A stretch of DNA of 64,000 bases from Ferdinandcohnia sp047246645 (GCF_047246645.1 NZ_JBFOKR010000011.1:109639-173638), one strand, 5' to 3'. Shown: positions 1 to 8,696, counted from the stretch's first letter. The notes: generated by a model from the sequence alone, not told the origin. Translations and numbers: made by a program.

Positions 1-254
1 TTGGCACAGTTCTCTTTATTCCCGGTTATGGGTATGGAGTTGTGGCTGATAAGGGTGGAGCTATAAAAGGAAATAAAATAGATTTATATTACGATTCTGT
101 AGAAGATGTGTACAAGCATTGGGGAAAGAAAACCCTTGATGTGTATATTATTAAAATGGGTAACGGTAAAATTACTGAAGATGAGATTGCTTCAATGAAT
201 GCAGATAAATCGATGCAGGTTTTTCGTCAACAAATCTTAGGTTCGAAAAGCTAA
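1..254 (+). CDS. yuiC: 3D-domain cell-wall protein YuiC, C-terminal part (gene enters from the left edge)
   Basis: Only the last ~83 codons are present; the reading frame is open from base 3. The residues GTVLFIPGYGYGVVAD and then KGNKIDLYYDS carry the three aspartates that define the 3D domain, the catalytic fold of stationary-phase lytic transglycosylases related to resuscitation-promoting factors. A ~25-residue hydrophilic tail follows the domain. The stop codon lies inside a terminator hairpin. Downstream genes yuiD, pepA, yuiF and bioY follow the yui order I recall from B. subtilis, which supports YuiC rather than another 3D protein. The N-terminal half and any signal peptide are outside the window. 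Confidence 0.8.
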   Translation, partial: GTVLFIPGYGYGVVADKGGAIKGNKIDLYYDSVEDVYKHWGKKTLDVYIIKMGNGKITEDEIASMNADKSMQVFRQQILGSKS

Positions 255-280
255 TCAGAGTAAATTCTGATTAGCTGTTT
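249..280. terminator. Terminator between yuiC and the convergent pseudogene
   Basis: Inverted repeat AGCTAATCAGA / TCTGATTAGCT (249-259 and 266-276) with a 6-nt loop, followed by GTTTTC on the plus strand. It contains the stop codons of both convergent reading frames. Confidence 0.7.
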
Positions 281-1106
281 TCATCTAGGTGAGTTTTATC
301 AAGTAGCGGGTCATTTCCATCATCCTCAGGAAAAATCATTGGATGAATCAATGCAGCAAGCTTTTTTAAACCGAATAACAGTCGCGGAGAGGGTCTACAG
401 TATAAAGGCTCTTCTAATAAATGGATGCGTTCATCTTTAACCGCAGGTAGTTCTGTCCACCCAGGTCTCTTTTTTAAGAGGGAAGGATTCATTCTATCCT
501 GCTTAACTCCGACCCATGCCATACAAATATGATCGGGGTTCCTTTTTTCTACATCCTCCCAATCTGTTTGAACACTTGCTAATTCACATCAGCAAAGAGA
601 TTTCTTCCACCTGCAAGCTCACTGATTATTGTTAGCCAGTTTAATCTTCCAGGTGTAAAAACTGGTTTTAACCATTCCCAATATAAAGATGGCTTTTTGT
701 CTTTAGGAATTTGAGTAGATAAAGTCCTATAGGTTTCAATAATGGAATTGTATTTTTCGACTATAACCTTGGCTTGCTTTTCTGAACCTGTGGCTTTGCC
801 AACTGTCAGGAGATCATTTGCTATATCTTCAAGAGAATTTGGGTTAAGTATAATATGAGGGATTCTTCTTTTTTCTAACTCTTCAATATTTCGTTCCATT
901 CCAGGTACACTTAATGACGCTAGTACTAAATCAGGTTTTAGTTCCTCAACCTTATCCATATCAATAGAAAGGTCCGGACCTATGCGTGGAAGATGGGAGA
1001 TATCGTCGGGCCAATCTGAATAATCATCAATAGCTATTAGCTGTTTTGTAAGACCTAAATATTCAATCAATTCGGTATTGCTAGGACAAATTGAGATTAA
1101 CTTCAT
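271..1106 (-). pseudogene. Cobalamin/metal-binding (BtuF-like) protein gene split by a frameshift
   Basis: Two minus-strand frames together make one BtuF-like helical-backbone metal receptor of about 278 residues. The first (1106 down to 579) gives MKLISICPSNTELIEYLGL, the usual start of cytoplasmic cobalamin-binding proteins, and runs to GGRNLFADVN before a stop. The second frame, entered near 575, continues as ASVQTDWEDVEKRNPDHICM and ends at 271. The family-expected continuation crosses the break with a one-base shift around 574-585. There is no signal peptide. Either the gene is inactivated or there is one sequencing error. No ABC permease or ATPase gene is adjacent. Confidence 0.7.
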
Positions 1107-1188
1107 CTTCTCTCCCCCTTCTCTGTTTTTCCTGTTAAGGTTTGATAAGTTTAACTATCAAAAGAAAAATTGAATTAATAAGTGGTGC

Positions 1189-1659
1189 TCACAGAAAATA
1201 TAACACTAAGGTTAATAAAATTCCGCTTAATCCTCCAAAAAAAACTTCTATCGGTTTGTGACCTAATAATTCTTTTAAATCTTTTCTTTTTGCATTTTCA
1301 TCGAGTCGCGGCCATAGCTTTGCTTCTTCAGCAAATCTTTGAAAATCTGCAACAAGTTTATTCAAGACCGTTGCTTGCTCTCCAGCATGTCTTCTTACAC
1401 CTGATGCATCAAACATAACAATTACCGCAAAAACGGTAGCAATTGCAAAAAATGGAGAACCAACTCCTTGTTCAAGAGCAATACCAGTTGTTAGAGCAGT
1501 GACAGCGGCCGAATGAGAACTTGGCATACCACCTGTACTCGTGATCAATGACCAATCAATCTTTTTTGTAACAATAAACTGCAGGGGGACCTTAATAAAT
1601 TGTGCAAACGCAATAGCAGCAAGTGCGGCCCATAGGGGGAAGTTTGTAAAAAGCTCCAT
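1189..1659 (-). CDS. yuiD: Divergent PAP2-family membrane protein YuiD
   Basis: 156 residues of the DUF212 / divergent PAP2 family, related to acid phosphatase/vanadium haloperoxidase membrane enzymes. Visible signature: STGGMPSSHSAAVTALTTG (phosphatase-like PSSH motif), then DASGVRRHAGEQA and LGHKPIEVFFGGLSGI near the C-terminus. Hydrophobic segments lie at roughly residues 5-25, 60-82 and 135-155. The substrate is unknown for the family. It sits between yuiC and pepA as in the B. subtilis order I recall. The start has a moderate ribosome site; no shared transcript with the plus-strand pepA. Confidence 0.85.
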   Translation of the reverse strand: MELFTNFPLWAALAAIAFAQFIKVPLQFIVTKKIDWSLITSTGGMPSSHSAAVTALTTGIALEQGVGSPFFAIATVFAVIVMFDASGVRRHAGEQATVLNKLVADFQRFAEEAKLWPRLDENAKRKDLKELLGHKPIEVFFGGLSGILLTLVLYFL

Positions 1660-1800
1660 TGTTTAGTCGTCCTCTCGTATGTATCACACAAATACTTTTA
1701 TTACTTATAAGATTACGTAACAATTATTCTTGTAGCGGAATGTTTTTCCCACTCCTTATAAGTTACTATTATTATAAAAGAAAATGGGGGATGCTGTAAA

Positions 1801-2184
1801 ATGGACCTTTATCCTCAAGAATATTACGAGTTTTTTATAAAGTTTAATGAAGGCGATTACTATACCTGTCATGATTTACTTGAGGAAATCTGGATGACAG
1901 AGAAAGGGAATCTCTTTTTAAAAGGACTCTTACAAATGACGGTGGCAATTTATCATTATGAATATGGAAATATAAAGGGTGCAAGGTTAATGATGGAAGC
2001 GGGCAAGCACTATCTACATCCATATCGACCGTTTCATTGGGGGATAGATTTGGAAGAGGTATTAAATTTTATAGAAAAATGTTTGTTAATTCTTCCAAAG
2101 GACAAAGACTCTGTACCGTTTGAAGAGGTTGATTCATTGCCTAAATTACCATCTTTGATACTATTTATGAGAGATGGAATTTAG
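1801..2184 (+). CDS. DUF309 family protein
   Basis: 127-residue soluble helical protein. The hallmark motif CHDLLEEIW (HxxxEE, residues ~27-35) and a second histidine-bearing helix (MTVAIYHYEYGN) match DUF309, a small family with a likely metal or ligand pocket built from His/Glu. The start ATG directly follows GGGGGATGCTGTAAA. It lies 63 bp upstream of pepA in the same direction and could be co-transcribed with it. The biochemical role of DUF309 is not known to me. Confidence 0.75.
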   Translation: MDLYPQEYYEFFIKFNEGDYYTCHDLLEEIWMTEKGNLFLKGLLQMTVAIYHYEYGNIKGARLMMEAGKHYLHPYRPFHWGIDLEEVLNFIEKCLLILPKDKDSVPFEEVDSLPKLPSLILFMRDGI

Positions 2185-2247
2185 GTACTCGAAGTATTTT
2201 GTGTTTTCCTTTATAATTTGAGATGAACACAATTCTGGAGGTGTAAG

Positions 2248-3753
2248 ATGTTTAAAGTACTTAATGAAGTAAATGTTACAGAAAAACAGGAAGCATTAGT
2301 AGTAGGATTATTTGCGAAGAATCAAAAGACAACAGGACTTACTAGCGAGCTTGACACCCTTTTGGCAGGTCAAATAACTGAATTGTTAAAAGAGGGAGAT
2401 ATTTCAGCAAAGCACAATACCGTTTCTAAATTACATACACTTGGAAAAAGCGCTATAAAGCGTATTTATTTTGTTGGACTGGGTAAAGAAGAAGACCTAA
2501 GTTTTGAGAACTTACGTGAAGCTTTTGGAAAAGCTGTAAAATCGATTGCTGGAGCAAAAGTAGAAAGCTTTGCGATTGCATTGGATTCATTTGTAACTAA
2601 TAGTGTTGATGTATTTGATGCAGCACATGCATTTGGTGAGGCTGTTTCATTAGCAACATATAAGTTCGCAGACTATAAACAGAAGTCAAATGAGCCTGAA
2701 AAGCATATTTCTGAGGTTATAGTTTATACAGAAAGTGACATTGAAGAGGTAGAAGCAAGTGTAACAGTTGGGTATGCATATGGTAAAGGTACCAATTCTG
2801 CACGTACCTTAGTAAATCTACCAGGCAATATGCTAACGGCTACGGATTTAGCAAACTATGCAGTGGAATTAAGTAAAAAGTATGAATTTGAAGTGGAGAT
2901 TCTTGAAAAAGAAGATATGGAAAAACTCGGCATGGGTGCCCTATTGGCCGTTAATAAAGGCTCTGTTGAACCTCCTAAAATGATTGTTTTAAAATATCAA
3001 GGTAAAGACACTTGGGAAGATGTAATTGGCCTTGTTGGAAAAGGTATTACGTTTGATACGGGTGGCTACTCAATTAAGCCGAAAGATGGTATTGTCGGCA
3101 TGAAGTCGGATATGGGAGGAGCTGCAGCAGTTTTAGGAGCAATGGAAGTTATCGGTGAGCTTCGACCTGAAAAGAACGTTGTAGCAGTAATACCTTCAAC
3201 TGATAATATGATTAGCGGAGATGCTTTTAAGCCTGATGATGTCGTAACTGCTATGAATGGAAAGACTATCGAAATCCTGAATACAGACGCTGAAGGACGT
3301 TTAGCACTAGCAGATGGAGTAACATATGCTAAATTCCACGGAGCTTCTTATTTAGTTGATGTAGCAACGCTCACTGGTGGTGTTATCGTAGCATTAGGTA
3401 ATGATATTACTGGTGCTATGACAAACGATGAAGAACTCTTCGAACAAGTATTAGAAGCTTCTATTGAAGCAGGAGAGCCAATCTGGCGTCTACCAATTAC
3501 CGAAAATCATAAAAAACGTGTACGAAAGAGCTTAGTTGCTGACTTAAATAACTCACCAGGACGCGACGGCCATGCGATCTTCGCAGGTACCTTCATTGGT
3601 GAATTTGCTGAAGATACTCCATGGGTGCACCTGGACATCGCTGGTACTGCAACAACAACCTCTGCGCATGACCTCGGTCCTGCAGGAGGAACAGGAGTAA
3701 TGGTACGCACACTAGCGACCCTAGTGGAGCGTTTTGGAGAAACAGGAGAATAA
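2248..3753 (+). CDS. pepA: Leucyl aminopeptidase (M17 family)
   Basis: 501-residue cytosolic metallo-aminopeptidase that releases N-terminal residues from peptides, using two metal ions. The N-terminal regulatory/macro-like domain covers about residues 1-170; the catalytic M17 domain follows. Diagnostic motifs: GKGITFDTGGYSIKPKDG (metal ligands K and D), KSDMGGAAAVLGAM, and the family signature NTDAEGRLALADG. The length matches YuiE of B. subtilis. GGAGGTG stands 6 bp before the ATG. A strong terminator follows at 3769. Confidence 0.95.
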   Translation: MFKVLNEVNVTEKQEALVVGLFAKNQKTTGLTSELDTLLAGQITELLKEGDISAKHNTVSKLHTLGKSAIKRIYFVGLGKEEDLSFENLREAFGKAVKSIAGAKVESFAIALDSFVTNSVDVFDAAHAFGEAVSLATYKFADYKQKSNEPEKHISEVIVYTESDIEEVEASVTVGYAYGKGTNSARTLVNLPGNMLTATDLANYAVELSKKYEFEVEILEKEDMEKLGMGALLAVNKGSVEPPKMIVLKYQGKDTWEDVIGLVGKGITFDTGGYSIKPKDGIVGMKSDMGGAAAVLGAMEVIGELRPEKNVVAVIPSTDNMISGDAFKPDDVVTAMNGKTIEILNTDAEGRLALADGVTYAKFHGASYLVDVATLTGGVIVALGNDITGAMTNDEELFEQVLEASIEAGEPIWRLPITENHKKRVRKSLVADLNNSPGRDGHAIFAGTFIGEFAEDTPWVHLDIAGTATTTSAHDLGPAGGTGVMVRTLATLVERFGETGE

Positions 3754-3768
3754 GTATTAGGGATTTTG

Positions 3769-3796
3769 GGGCTGCCATTGATTTGGCAGCCCTTTT
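3769..3796 (+). terminator. pepA terminator
   Basis: GGGCTGCC (3769-3776) pairs with GGCAGCCC (3785-3792), followed by TTTT. Confidence 0.85.
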
Positions 3797-3808
3797 ACTA
3801 TACATGAA

Positions 3809-4187
3809 TGATTTAGTCATGGGCTGTTTAATCAACCGAATGAGCGCAGTGGGACGATTTGGGTCGATGAAGAGAGTTCTAATCGACCGAGCGAGAACAT
3901 GAAGAGAGAGTTGGGTCGATGAGAGGAGTTCTAATCGACCGAGCGAGAACATGAAGAGTGATTTTGGTCGATGAGAGGAGTTCTAATCGACCGAGCGGGA
4001 ACGTGTAGGGAGAGTTGGGTCGATAAGAGGAGTTCTAATCGACCGAGCGGGAACGTGTAGGGAGAGTTGGGTCGATGAGAGGAGTTCTAATCGACCGAGC
4101 GTGAGCATGGAGATTGAGTTGGGTCGATAAGGAGAGTTCTAATCGACCGAGCGTGAGCATGGAGATTGAGTTGGGTCGATGAGTTGT
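3809..4187. repeat. Tandem array A, 52-bp hairpin units
   Basis: Units start GGGTCGAT at 3861, 3913, 3965, 4017, 4069, 4121 and 4173 (the last partial): an exact 52-bp period. A degenerate unit precedes them from about 3809. Each unit holds the inverted repeat GGTCGAT ... ATCGACC with a ~13-nt loop, then a variable ~20-nt tail (GAGCGNGARCNTGNAG...). The period is not a multiple of three and no open frame runs through it, so it is not a protein repeat. Neighbouring units share private substitutions (e.g. GGGAACGTGTAGGG in two adjacent units), as expected for local duplication. Confidence 0.9.
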
Positions 4188-4546
4188 GTTCTTCAGCCAT
4201 TCAGGATTCAGCCCCAGTGAAAGTCAAATAGAGAAGCATTCTATCAGCCATTCAAAGAAACTAAGCCTCAGTGAAAGTCATATAGAAGCATTTTATCATC
4301 CAATCAAAGGAACTCATGCCCAGTGAAAGTCACATAGAAGCATTTTATCATCCATTCAAAGGAACCCAGCCCAAGTGAAAGTTACATAGAAACATTTTAT
4401 CATCCATTCAAAGGAGCCCGACCCCAGTGAAAGTAGCATAGAAGCGTTCTATTAACCATTCAAAGAAACTCAAGCACAGCGAAATTCACATAGAAGTGTA
4501 CTATCAGCCATTCAAAGAAACTAAGCCTCAGTGAAAGTCACATAGC
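4188..4546. repeat. Tandem array B, 52-bp units unrelated to array A
   Basis: The core AGTGAAAGT (or a variant) recurs at 4216, 4270, 4322, 4374, 4426, 4478 and 4530: one 54-bp step and then five 52-bp steps. The unit reads roughly CATAGAAGCATTTTATCATC, CATTCAAAGGAAC, CAGCCCCAGTGAAAGT. It abuts array A directly but shares no obvious sequence with it. Only a short GTGA-AAG-TCAC hairpin is seen per unit. No coding frame runs through it. Confidence 0.85.
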
Positions 4547-4820
4547 AAATTTCAACATCGCCGAAAAAGGTCACCATTCCCCATAAACCTCACAGGGATA
4601 TCTCCCCTATGAAAAACAATCAATTACTCCCCACTTAAAGATAATCCCCGTCCCAAATGGAAATACTAACTAAATCCACACTTTCTGCTATAACACATTT
4701 TCTTCCATTGACAGCATTTTTACTTATATGATATTTTAGTTTAGTGATTTAGTTCTCTACCATTTTACCAAACTAAAGGAAAACTAAAATATATAACCTA
4801 AATACAAGGAGCTTTACACC
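4547..4820 (+). promoter_or_regulatory. yuiF upstream region with probable promoter
   Basis: AT-rich spacer between array B and yuiF. TTGACA at 4708-4713 is followed after 16 bp by GATATT (4730-4735), a plausible sigma-A promoter. The ribosome site AAGGAG precedes the ATG at 4821. Nothing else is recognised between 4547 and 4700. Confidence 0.4.
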
Positions 4821-6158
4821 ATGAATGCAGTTTTGTTAGCCGTTTTTATTATGCTTATATTGAGTTTATTTCGAATAAATGTTGTTATAGCACTAGTTAT
4901 CGGTGCATTTGTAGGAGGTATTGCTGGGGGACTAGATGTTCCAACAACTATCACTACTTTTACAGATGGCTTGGGAGGAAATGCTACTGTTGCTTTAAGC
5001 TATGCGTTACTCGGAGGGTTTGCGGTTGCCATTTCTAAAACAGGTCTTCCAGATGCTATGGTCGATTTGGCATTAAAAATTGTTGGGAAGGATGGAGACA
5101 GTAAACGAAAAGCATATTCAAAAGTGCTAATCGTTCTTATTATTCTAGCAATCTCAATTGCGTCTCAGAATGTAATACCTGTTCATATTGCGTTTATTCC
5201 TATATTAATTCCACCATTATTAAAGGTATTTAATGAGTTGCAAATTGACCGTCGTCTAATTGCAGTAGTTATTACATTTGGATTAACAGCACCTTATATC
5301 TTACTTCCTGTAGGATTTGGTGAAATCTTTCAAGGTATTTTGCAAAGGAATATGGCTGATAGCGGTTTAGCAGTCTCTCAAGGCGATATTCCAATTGCAA
5401 TGCTTATTCCGGTAGGTGGTATGGTTATTGGATTGCTAGTTGGAGTCTTTATTTCATATCGTAAGCCGAAGAATTACAAAACAATCGAAGTTGAAAGTCA
5501 AATGTCAAATGAGAAAGTTTATACTAAAAAAAGTATCTTTTTTGCATTAATTGCGGTTCTGGTCTCATTGTCAGTGCAACTTTATTTGACTCAATCCTAT
5601 GATGTAGATGGAATGATATTCGGTGCATTAGCGGGAATAGCTGTCATTTACGTTAGTGGATCCATGAAGTTAAACCAAGCAGATGAGTTACTAACTGGTG
5701 GTATGAAAATGATGGCCTTCATTGGTTTTGTCATGATTACTGCAGCTGGATTTGCGAATGTACTTCGAGCAACAGGTGATGTGGAAAGCCTCGTTGAAAC
5801 GTCAGCGGGACTTATTAATGGAAATCAATCGTTGGCAGCACTAATGATGTTAATTGTTGGTCTGCTAATTACAATGGGAATTGGTTCTTCATTTTCAACC
5901 ATCCCGATTATTGCTACTATATTTGTTCCACTATCTCTTGAGCTTGGGTTTAGTCCAATGGCTACAATTGCAATTGTTGGTACAGCTGCTGCACTAGGAG
6001 ATGCAGGTTCACCGGCTTCTGATAGTACATTGGGTCCTACATCTGGATTAAATGTAGATGGCCAACATAATCATATTTGGGATACATGTGTACCGACATT
6101 TTTACACTATAACGTTCCACTGATTCTTTTCGGTTGGTTAGCAGCGATCATTTTATAA
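4821..6158 (+). CDS. yuiF: Na+/H+ antiporter-family transporter YuiF
   Basis: 445-residue polytopic inner-membrane protein with about 11-12 hydrophobic segments. The N-terminal segment (MNAVLLAVFIMLILSLFRIN, GGIAGGLDVPTTITTFTDGL) and the C-terminal GDAGSPASDSTLGPTSGLN, DGQHNHIWDTCVPTF match the YuiF family of the NhaC-like ion transporter superfamily; it has been annotated both as a Na+/H+ antiporter and as an amino-acid transporter. The substrate cannot be decided from sequence. It is monocistronic, with its own probable promoter and a terminator at 6168. Confidence 0.85.
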   Translation: MNAVLLAVFIMLILSLFRINVVIALVIGAFVGGIAGGLDVPTTITTFTDGLGGNATVALSYALLGGFAVAISKTGLPDAMVDLALKIVGKDGDSKRKAYSKVLIVLIILAISIASQNVIPVHIAFIPILIPPLLKVFNELQIDRRLIAVVITFGLTAPYILLPVGFGEIFQGILQRNMADSGLAVSQGDIPIAMLIPVGGMVIGLLVGVFISYRKPKNYKTIEVESQMSNEKVYTKKSIFFALIAVLVSLSVQLYLTQSYDVDGMIFGALAGIAVIYVSGSMKLNQADELLTGGMKMMAFIGFVMITAAGFANVLRATGDVESLVETSAGLINGNQSLAALMMLIVGLLITMGIGSSFSTIPIIATIFVPLSLELGFSPMATIAIVGTAAALGDAGSPASDSTLGPTSGLNVDGQHNHIWDTCVPTFLHYNVPLILFGWLAAIIL

Positions 6159-6167
6159 GTAATAATG

Positions 6168-6196
6168 AAAAAAGCCATGGGTCACATGGCTTTTTT
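6168..6196. terminator. yuiF terminator
   Basis: AAAAAAGCCATG / CATGGCTTTTTT (6168-6179 and 6185-6196), A-run on one side and T-run on the other, so it can work in both directions. Confidence 0.85.
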
Positions 6197-6260
6197 ACTT
6201 TCACTCGGCAATTGTCGAGCAATCTATATTTTGGAGATAAGGGGTATTTTCAACAATCTT

Positions 6261-6881
6261 TTATGATGCCTTTATAGTAGAATCAATACTGGCAACCTTT
6301 GAAGTACGGTTAACGGCACGATATATTCTAGGAGATATCAATGCTGCAAATATTGTAAATGCAATATCTTTTACTATAAACCATGCCATAACTCCCCATG
6401 CAGCAGCATAACTCATATCTACCTCTAACCAATAATTTAATGCAAAGTACATCCAGTTAGTCCCGATAAAATAATTCATAAAAAGGCCAACAAAAGCTGC
6501 TAGTGTAAACACTTTTAAAGTAGGTGTACCTTTCGACACTTCTACAATTTTTCCAGAGAAATAAGCAACTGCAATAAATGAGAGAATGAATCCACCTGTA
6601 TTACCAAGAATCGCTCCGAAACCAGCGTCAAAGCCCGCGAAAACAGGTGCACCTGCGATACCAATTAACATATAAACAAGCATCGATATAGATCCTAATC
6701 TGCTTCCAAGCAATAATCCTGCTAAAACGGCAAAAAAGGTTTGCATTGATAATGGTACCCCTGCTACCTGTAAAAATGGAGCCCAAGAAGTAATATTTGC
6801 GCCGATTGCCATTAAAGCTGCAAACATACCAATAAAGGTGATGTCGACTGCACGAAAACGTGGTTTAGTAACTGCTGTCAT
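6261..6881 (-). CDS. bioY: Biotin ECF transporter S component BioY
   Basis: 206-residue membrane protein, the biotin-binding S component that works with the shared energy-coupling module (not in this window). Six hydrophobic segments; BioY-typical QVAGVPLSMQTFFAVLAGLL (first part, residues ~34-53) and GTNWMYFAL. The longer frame would begin at 6929, but an AGGAGG site at 6893-6898 points to the ATG at 6879-6881 (MTAVTKPRFRAVD). It corresponds to YuiG in B. subtilis, which I recall as a BirA target, and two BirA-type operators lie upstream here. Confidence 0.9.
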   Translation of the reverse strand: MTAVTKPRFRAVDITFIGMFAALMAIGANITSWAPFLQVAGVPLSMQTFFAVLAGLLLGSRLGSISMLVYMLIGIAGAPVFAGFDAGFGAILGNTGGFILSFIAVAYFSGKIVEVSKGTPTLKVFTLAAFVGLFMNYFIGTNWMYFALNYWLEVDMSYAAAWGVMAWFIVKDIAFTIFAALISPRIYRAVNRTSKVASIDSTIKAS

Positions 6882-6886
6882 TTTTA

Positions 6887-6915
6887 TGTTAACCTCCTGT
6901 GTTATGTAGTTAACA
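6887..6915 (-). promoter_or_regulatory. BirA operator 1 of bioY
   Basis: TGTTAAC (6887-6893), 15 bp, GTTAACA (6909-6915): a perfect match to the biotin repressor operator pattern. It overlaps the ribosome site of bioY. Confidence 0.85.
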
Positions 6916-6940
6916 AAAGAGTAAAACAATCATTTATATA

Positions 6941-6969
6941 TGTCAACTATAATTTTTAAGTAGTTAACA
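6941..6969 (-). promoter_or_regulatory. BirA operator 2 overlapping the bioY -35 box
   Basis: TGTCAAC (6941-6947), 15 bp, GTTAACA (6963-6969). Read on the minus strand it is TGTTAAC-N15-GTTGACA, and its GTTGACA half contains TTGACA, the likely -35 box. With a 17-bp spacer the -10 would be TACTCT (6918-6923), a weak match. Confidence 0.8.
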
Positions 6970-7030
6970 AAAAAGCGAGTTTATATAAAAGGTTTGTTTA
7001 CCATACTTGCTACAAAGGAGGTAATGATTT

Positions 7031-7258
7031 TTGACAGTTCAAGAACTAGAAGAAATATTCACAGTTTATGGATGTAGTCATCTTTATAAGAAATTAGAAT
7101 TTCCACTATGGCTAACAGGCATAATGGATGAAGTTGAAATTGAGTTGTTAGAGGAATTTTTTGAGTCATATGATTTTGAGAATGTAGATAAAATATTTGT
7201 AGATGAATTTTTGTATCAGTTTCGAACATTCGTCATAGCTACGAAAAGTTTTTCGTAG
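7031..7258 (+). CDS. Small acidic protein of unknown function
   Basis: 75-residue soluble protein rich in Glu, Asp and aromatic residues (e.g. EVEIELLEEFFESYDF), no membrane segment. The start is TTG at 7031, preceded by a strong AAAGGAGGT 7-8 bp away. I do not recognise a family. It is divergent from bioY and shares the 150-bp upstream region with it, so BirA operator 2 lies between the two genes; whether it also affects this gene is unknown. Confidence 0.6.
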   Translation: MTVQELEEIFTVYGCSHLYKKLEFPLWLTGIMDEVEIELLEEFFESYDFENVDKIFVDEFLYQFRTFVIATKSFS

Positions 7259-7380
7259 GTTGTTTTCGTCAATTCTTACTTTTCTAATAAAATAAACCTT
7301 TGTCCAGAAAAAGAAAAAGTGTCAAGAGGGATGTCCTTAAAATATAATGCCCATATCCGAGTAAGTTGGGAGCGGTCGGA

Positions 7381-8151
7381 ATGAGTATTGGAATACTATT
7401 AATGGGCCTTTTTGTCGGATTCTTAGTAGGATTAACCGGAGTTGGTGGGGCAGCATTATTAACCCCGTTTTTGATTCTAATTGGAATCAATCCGTTATTA
7501 GCAGTTGGCACTGACTTTGTGTATAATTCGATTACAAAATTTTTTGGTTCTGTACAGCATTTTAGGCAAAAGACAATTAACTTTACATTAGTAAAATATT
7601 TAGCAATTGGTAGTGTACCCAGTGCAATTATCGCAGTCATTTTGTTGCAAATATTTGGTGATTCAAGATACTTACAAGGGGAAATTGTGAAGCATGCACT
7701 TGGATATGTATTAATTATTGTAGCAATTACGACGGTTATTAAGACATTGTTTTTTACAAATATTTCTACAAATAAATATAGCCAAAAGCCAATCCGGGAT
7801 AAGAAATCTGCAACAATTTTACTGGGAGCAGTTCTGGGCTTTATTGTTGGTTTAACTTCGGTAGGATCAGGCTCTTTATTTGCTCTGGCGATGTTATTGT
7901 TTTATAGATTACGTGCATCTGAACTAGTTGGAACAGATATTGCTCATGCATTTATTTTGGTCACAGTTAGTAGTTTCTTTCATATAGGACTCGGCAATGT
8001 TGACTTTCTGTTAGTAGCTAATTTATTGTGCGGATCGATTCCAGGAGTGTTGCTTGGAAGTTCTCTTTCAGCTAAGGTTCCTGTTAAGCCTTTACAAACA
8101 GTAATAGGGATTATTATTTTTATCAGTGGCCTTAAATTAATTACCAATTAA
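7381..8151 (+). CDS. TauE/SafE family permease
   Basis: 256-residue membrane protein with two homologous halves, each opening with a glycine-rich TM segment: LMGLFVGFLVGLTGVGGAAL near the N-terminus and GAVLGFIVGLTSVGSGSLFA near residue 145. This duplicated GLTGVG/GLTSVG pattern is typical of TauE/SafE sulfite or organo-sulfonate exporters; the substrate is not predictable. I chose ATG 7381 over the in-frame TTG at 7366 because GGAG lies 9 bp before it. TATAAT at 7343-7348 is a possible -10 box. Confidence 0.85.
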   Translation: MSIGILLMGLFVGFLVGLTGVGGAALLTPFLILIGINPLLAVGTDFVYNSITKFFGSVQHFRQKTINFTLVKYLAIGSVPSAIIAVILLQIFGDSRYLQGEIVKHALGYVLIIVAITTVIKTLFFTNISTNKYSQKPIRDKKSATILLGAVLGFIVGLTSVGSGSLFALAMLLFYRLRASELVGTDIAHAFILVTVSSFFHIGLGNVDFLLVANLLCGSIPGVLLGSSLSAKVPVKPLQTVIGIIIFISGLKLITN

Positions 8152-8180
8152 GCACTTAGTCTTAAAATTGCGCATTCATC

Positions 8181-8214
8181 TACCTTGGTGTAAAATTACA
8201 CTAAGGTATTTTAT
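8181..8214 (+). terminator. Terminator after the TauE/SafE gene
   Basis: TACCTTGGTGTAA / TTACACTAAGGTA stem (8181-8208) followed by a T-rich stretch. Confidence 0.7.
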
Positions 8215-8239
8215 ATTTTAAAAACTAGGTGGTTTTTTT

Positions 8240-8692
8240 GTGGATAAAGAGCGTGTAACGCAACTACTTTCAGACAAGCTAAAGTTAATCAGAATTGAAA
8301 AAGGATATACACAGGATAAAATGGCTGAGATTTTAGGTATCTCTAAGAAAACCCTTGTTCAAATTGAAAAGGGACGTATTCAAGCAGGGTGGACATGTGT
8401 TGTGGCAATTTGTGCCTTATTTCGGGATAGTGAGATACTGCAAACAACTTTAGGGGAAGATCCAATTGATGTAATCGAGATTATTGGCCGCAATGGTATT
8501 GACCGAGCAAAGGAAAGAACTCTTGGTGGTAAGATCTGGTGGAATGATATACAAAAGGTAGGTAAATTACGCTTACAGCAAAATCTCATTAGTCAGCATT
8601 ATCGTATTTTAGATTCAAATAATTATCGCTGGTATTCATCTTTTGATAAAGATGAAGCACAAACACGCTTGCTGGAACTTTCAGAGGAATGA
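8240..8692 (+). CDS. Xre-family transcriptional regulator
   Basis: 150 residues. The N-terminal helix-turn-helix spans about residues 10-65 (LKLIRIEKGYTQDKMAEILG, then SKKTLVQIEKGR). The C-terminal ~85 residues are unassigned and tryptophan/tyrosine-rich (GGKIWWNDIQKVG, NNYRWYSSFD). The start is GTG at 8240 with AGGTGG upstream. No cognate toxin, kinase or peptide gene is adjacent, so the target is unknown. A strong terminator follows. Confidence 0.75.
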   Translation: MDKERVTQLLSDKLKLIRIEKGYTQDKMAEILGISKKTLVQIEKGRIQAGWTCVVAICALFRDSEILQTTLGEDPIDVIEIIGRNGIDRAKERTLGGKIWWNDIQKVGKLRLQQNLISQHYRILDSNNYRWYSSFDKDEAQTRLLELSEE

Positions 8693-8696
8693 TGGA

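Noticed and set aside
3593..3952. 119-residue minus-strand frame over the pepA end and array A
   Set aside because: No ribosome site, overlaps the strongly supported pepA in antisense, and runs through non-coding repeats.
3809..4546. CRISPR array
   Set aside because: All parts of the 52-bp units are related between neighbours; there are no unique spacers of constant length and no cas genes.
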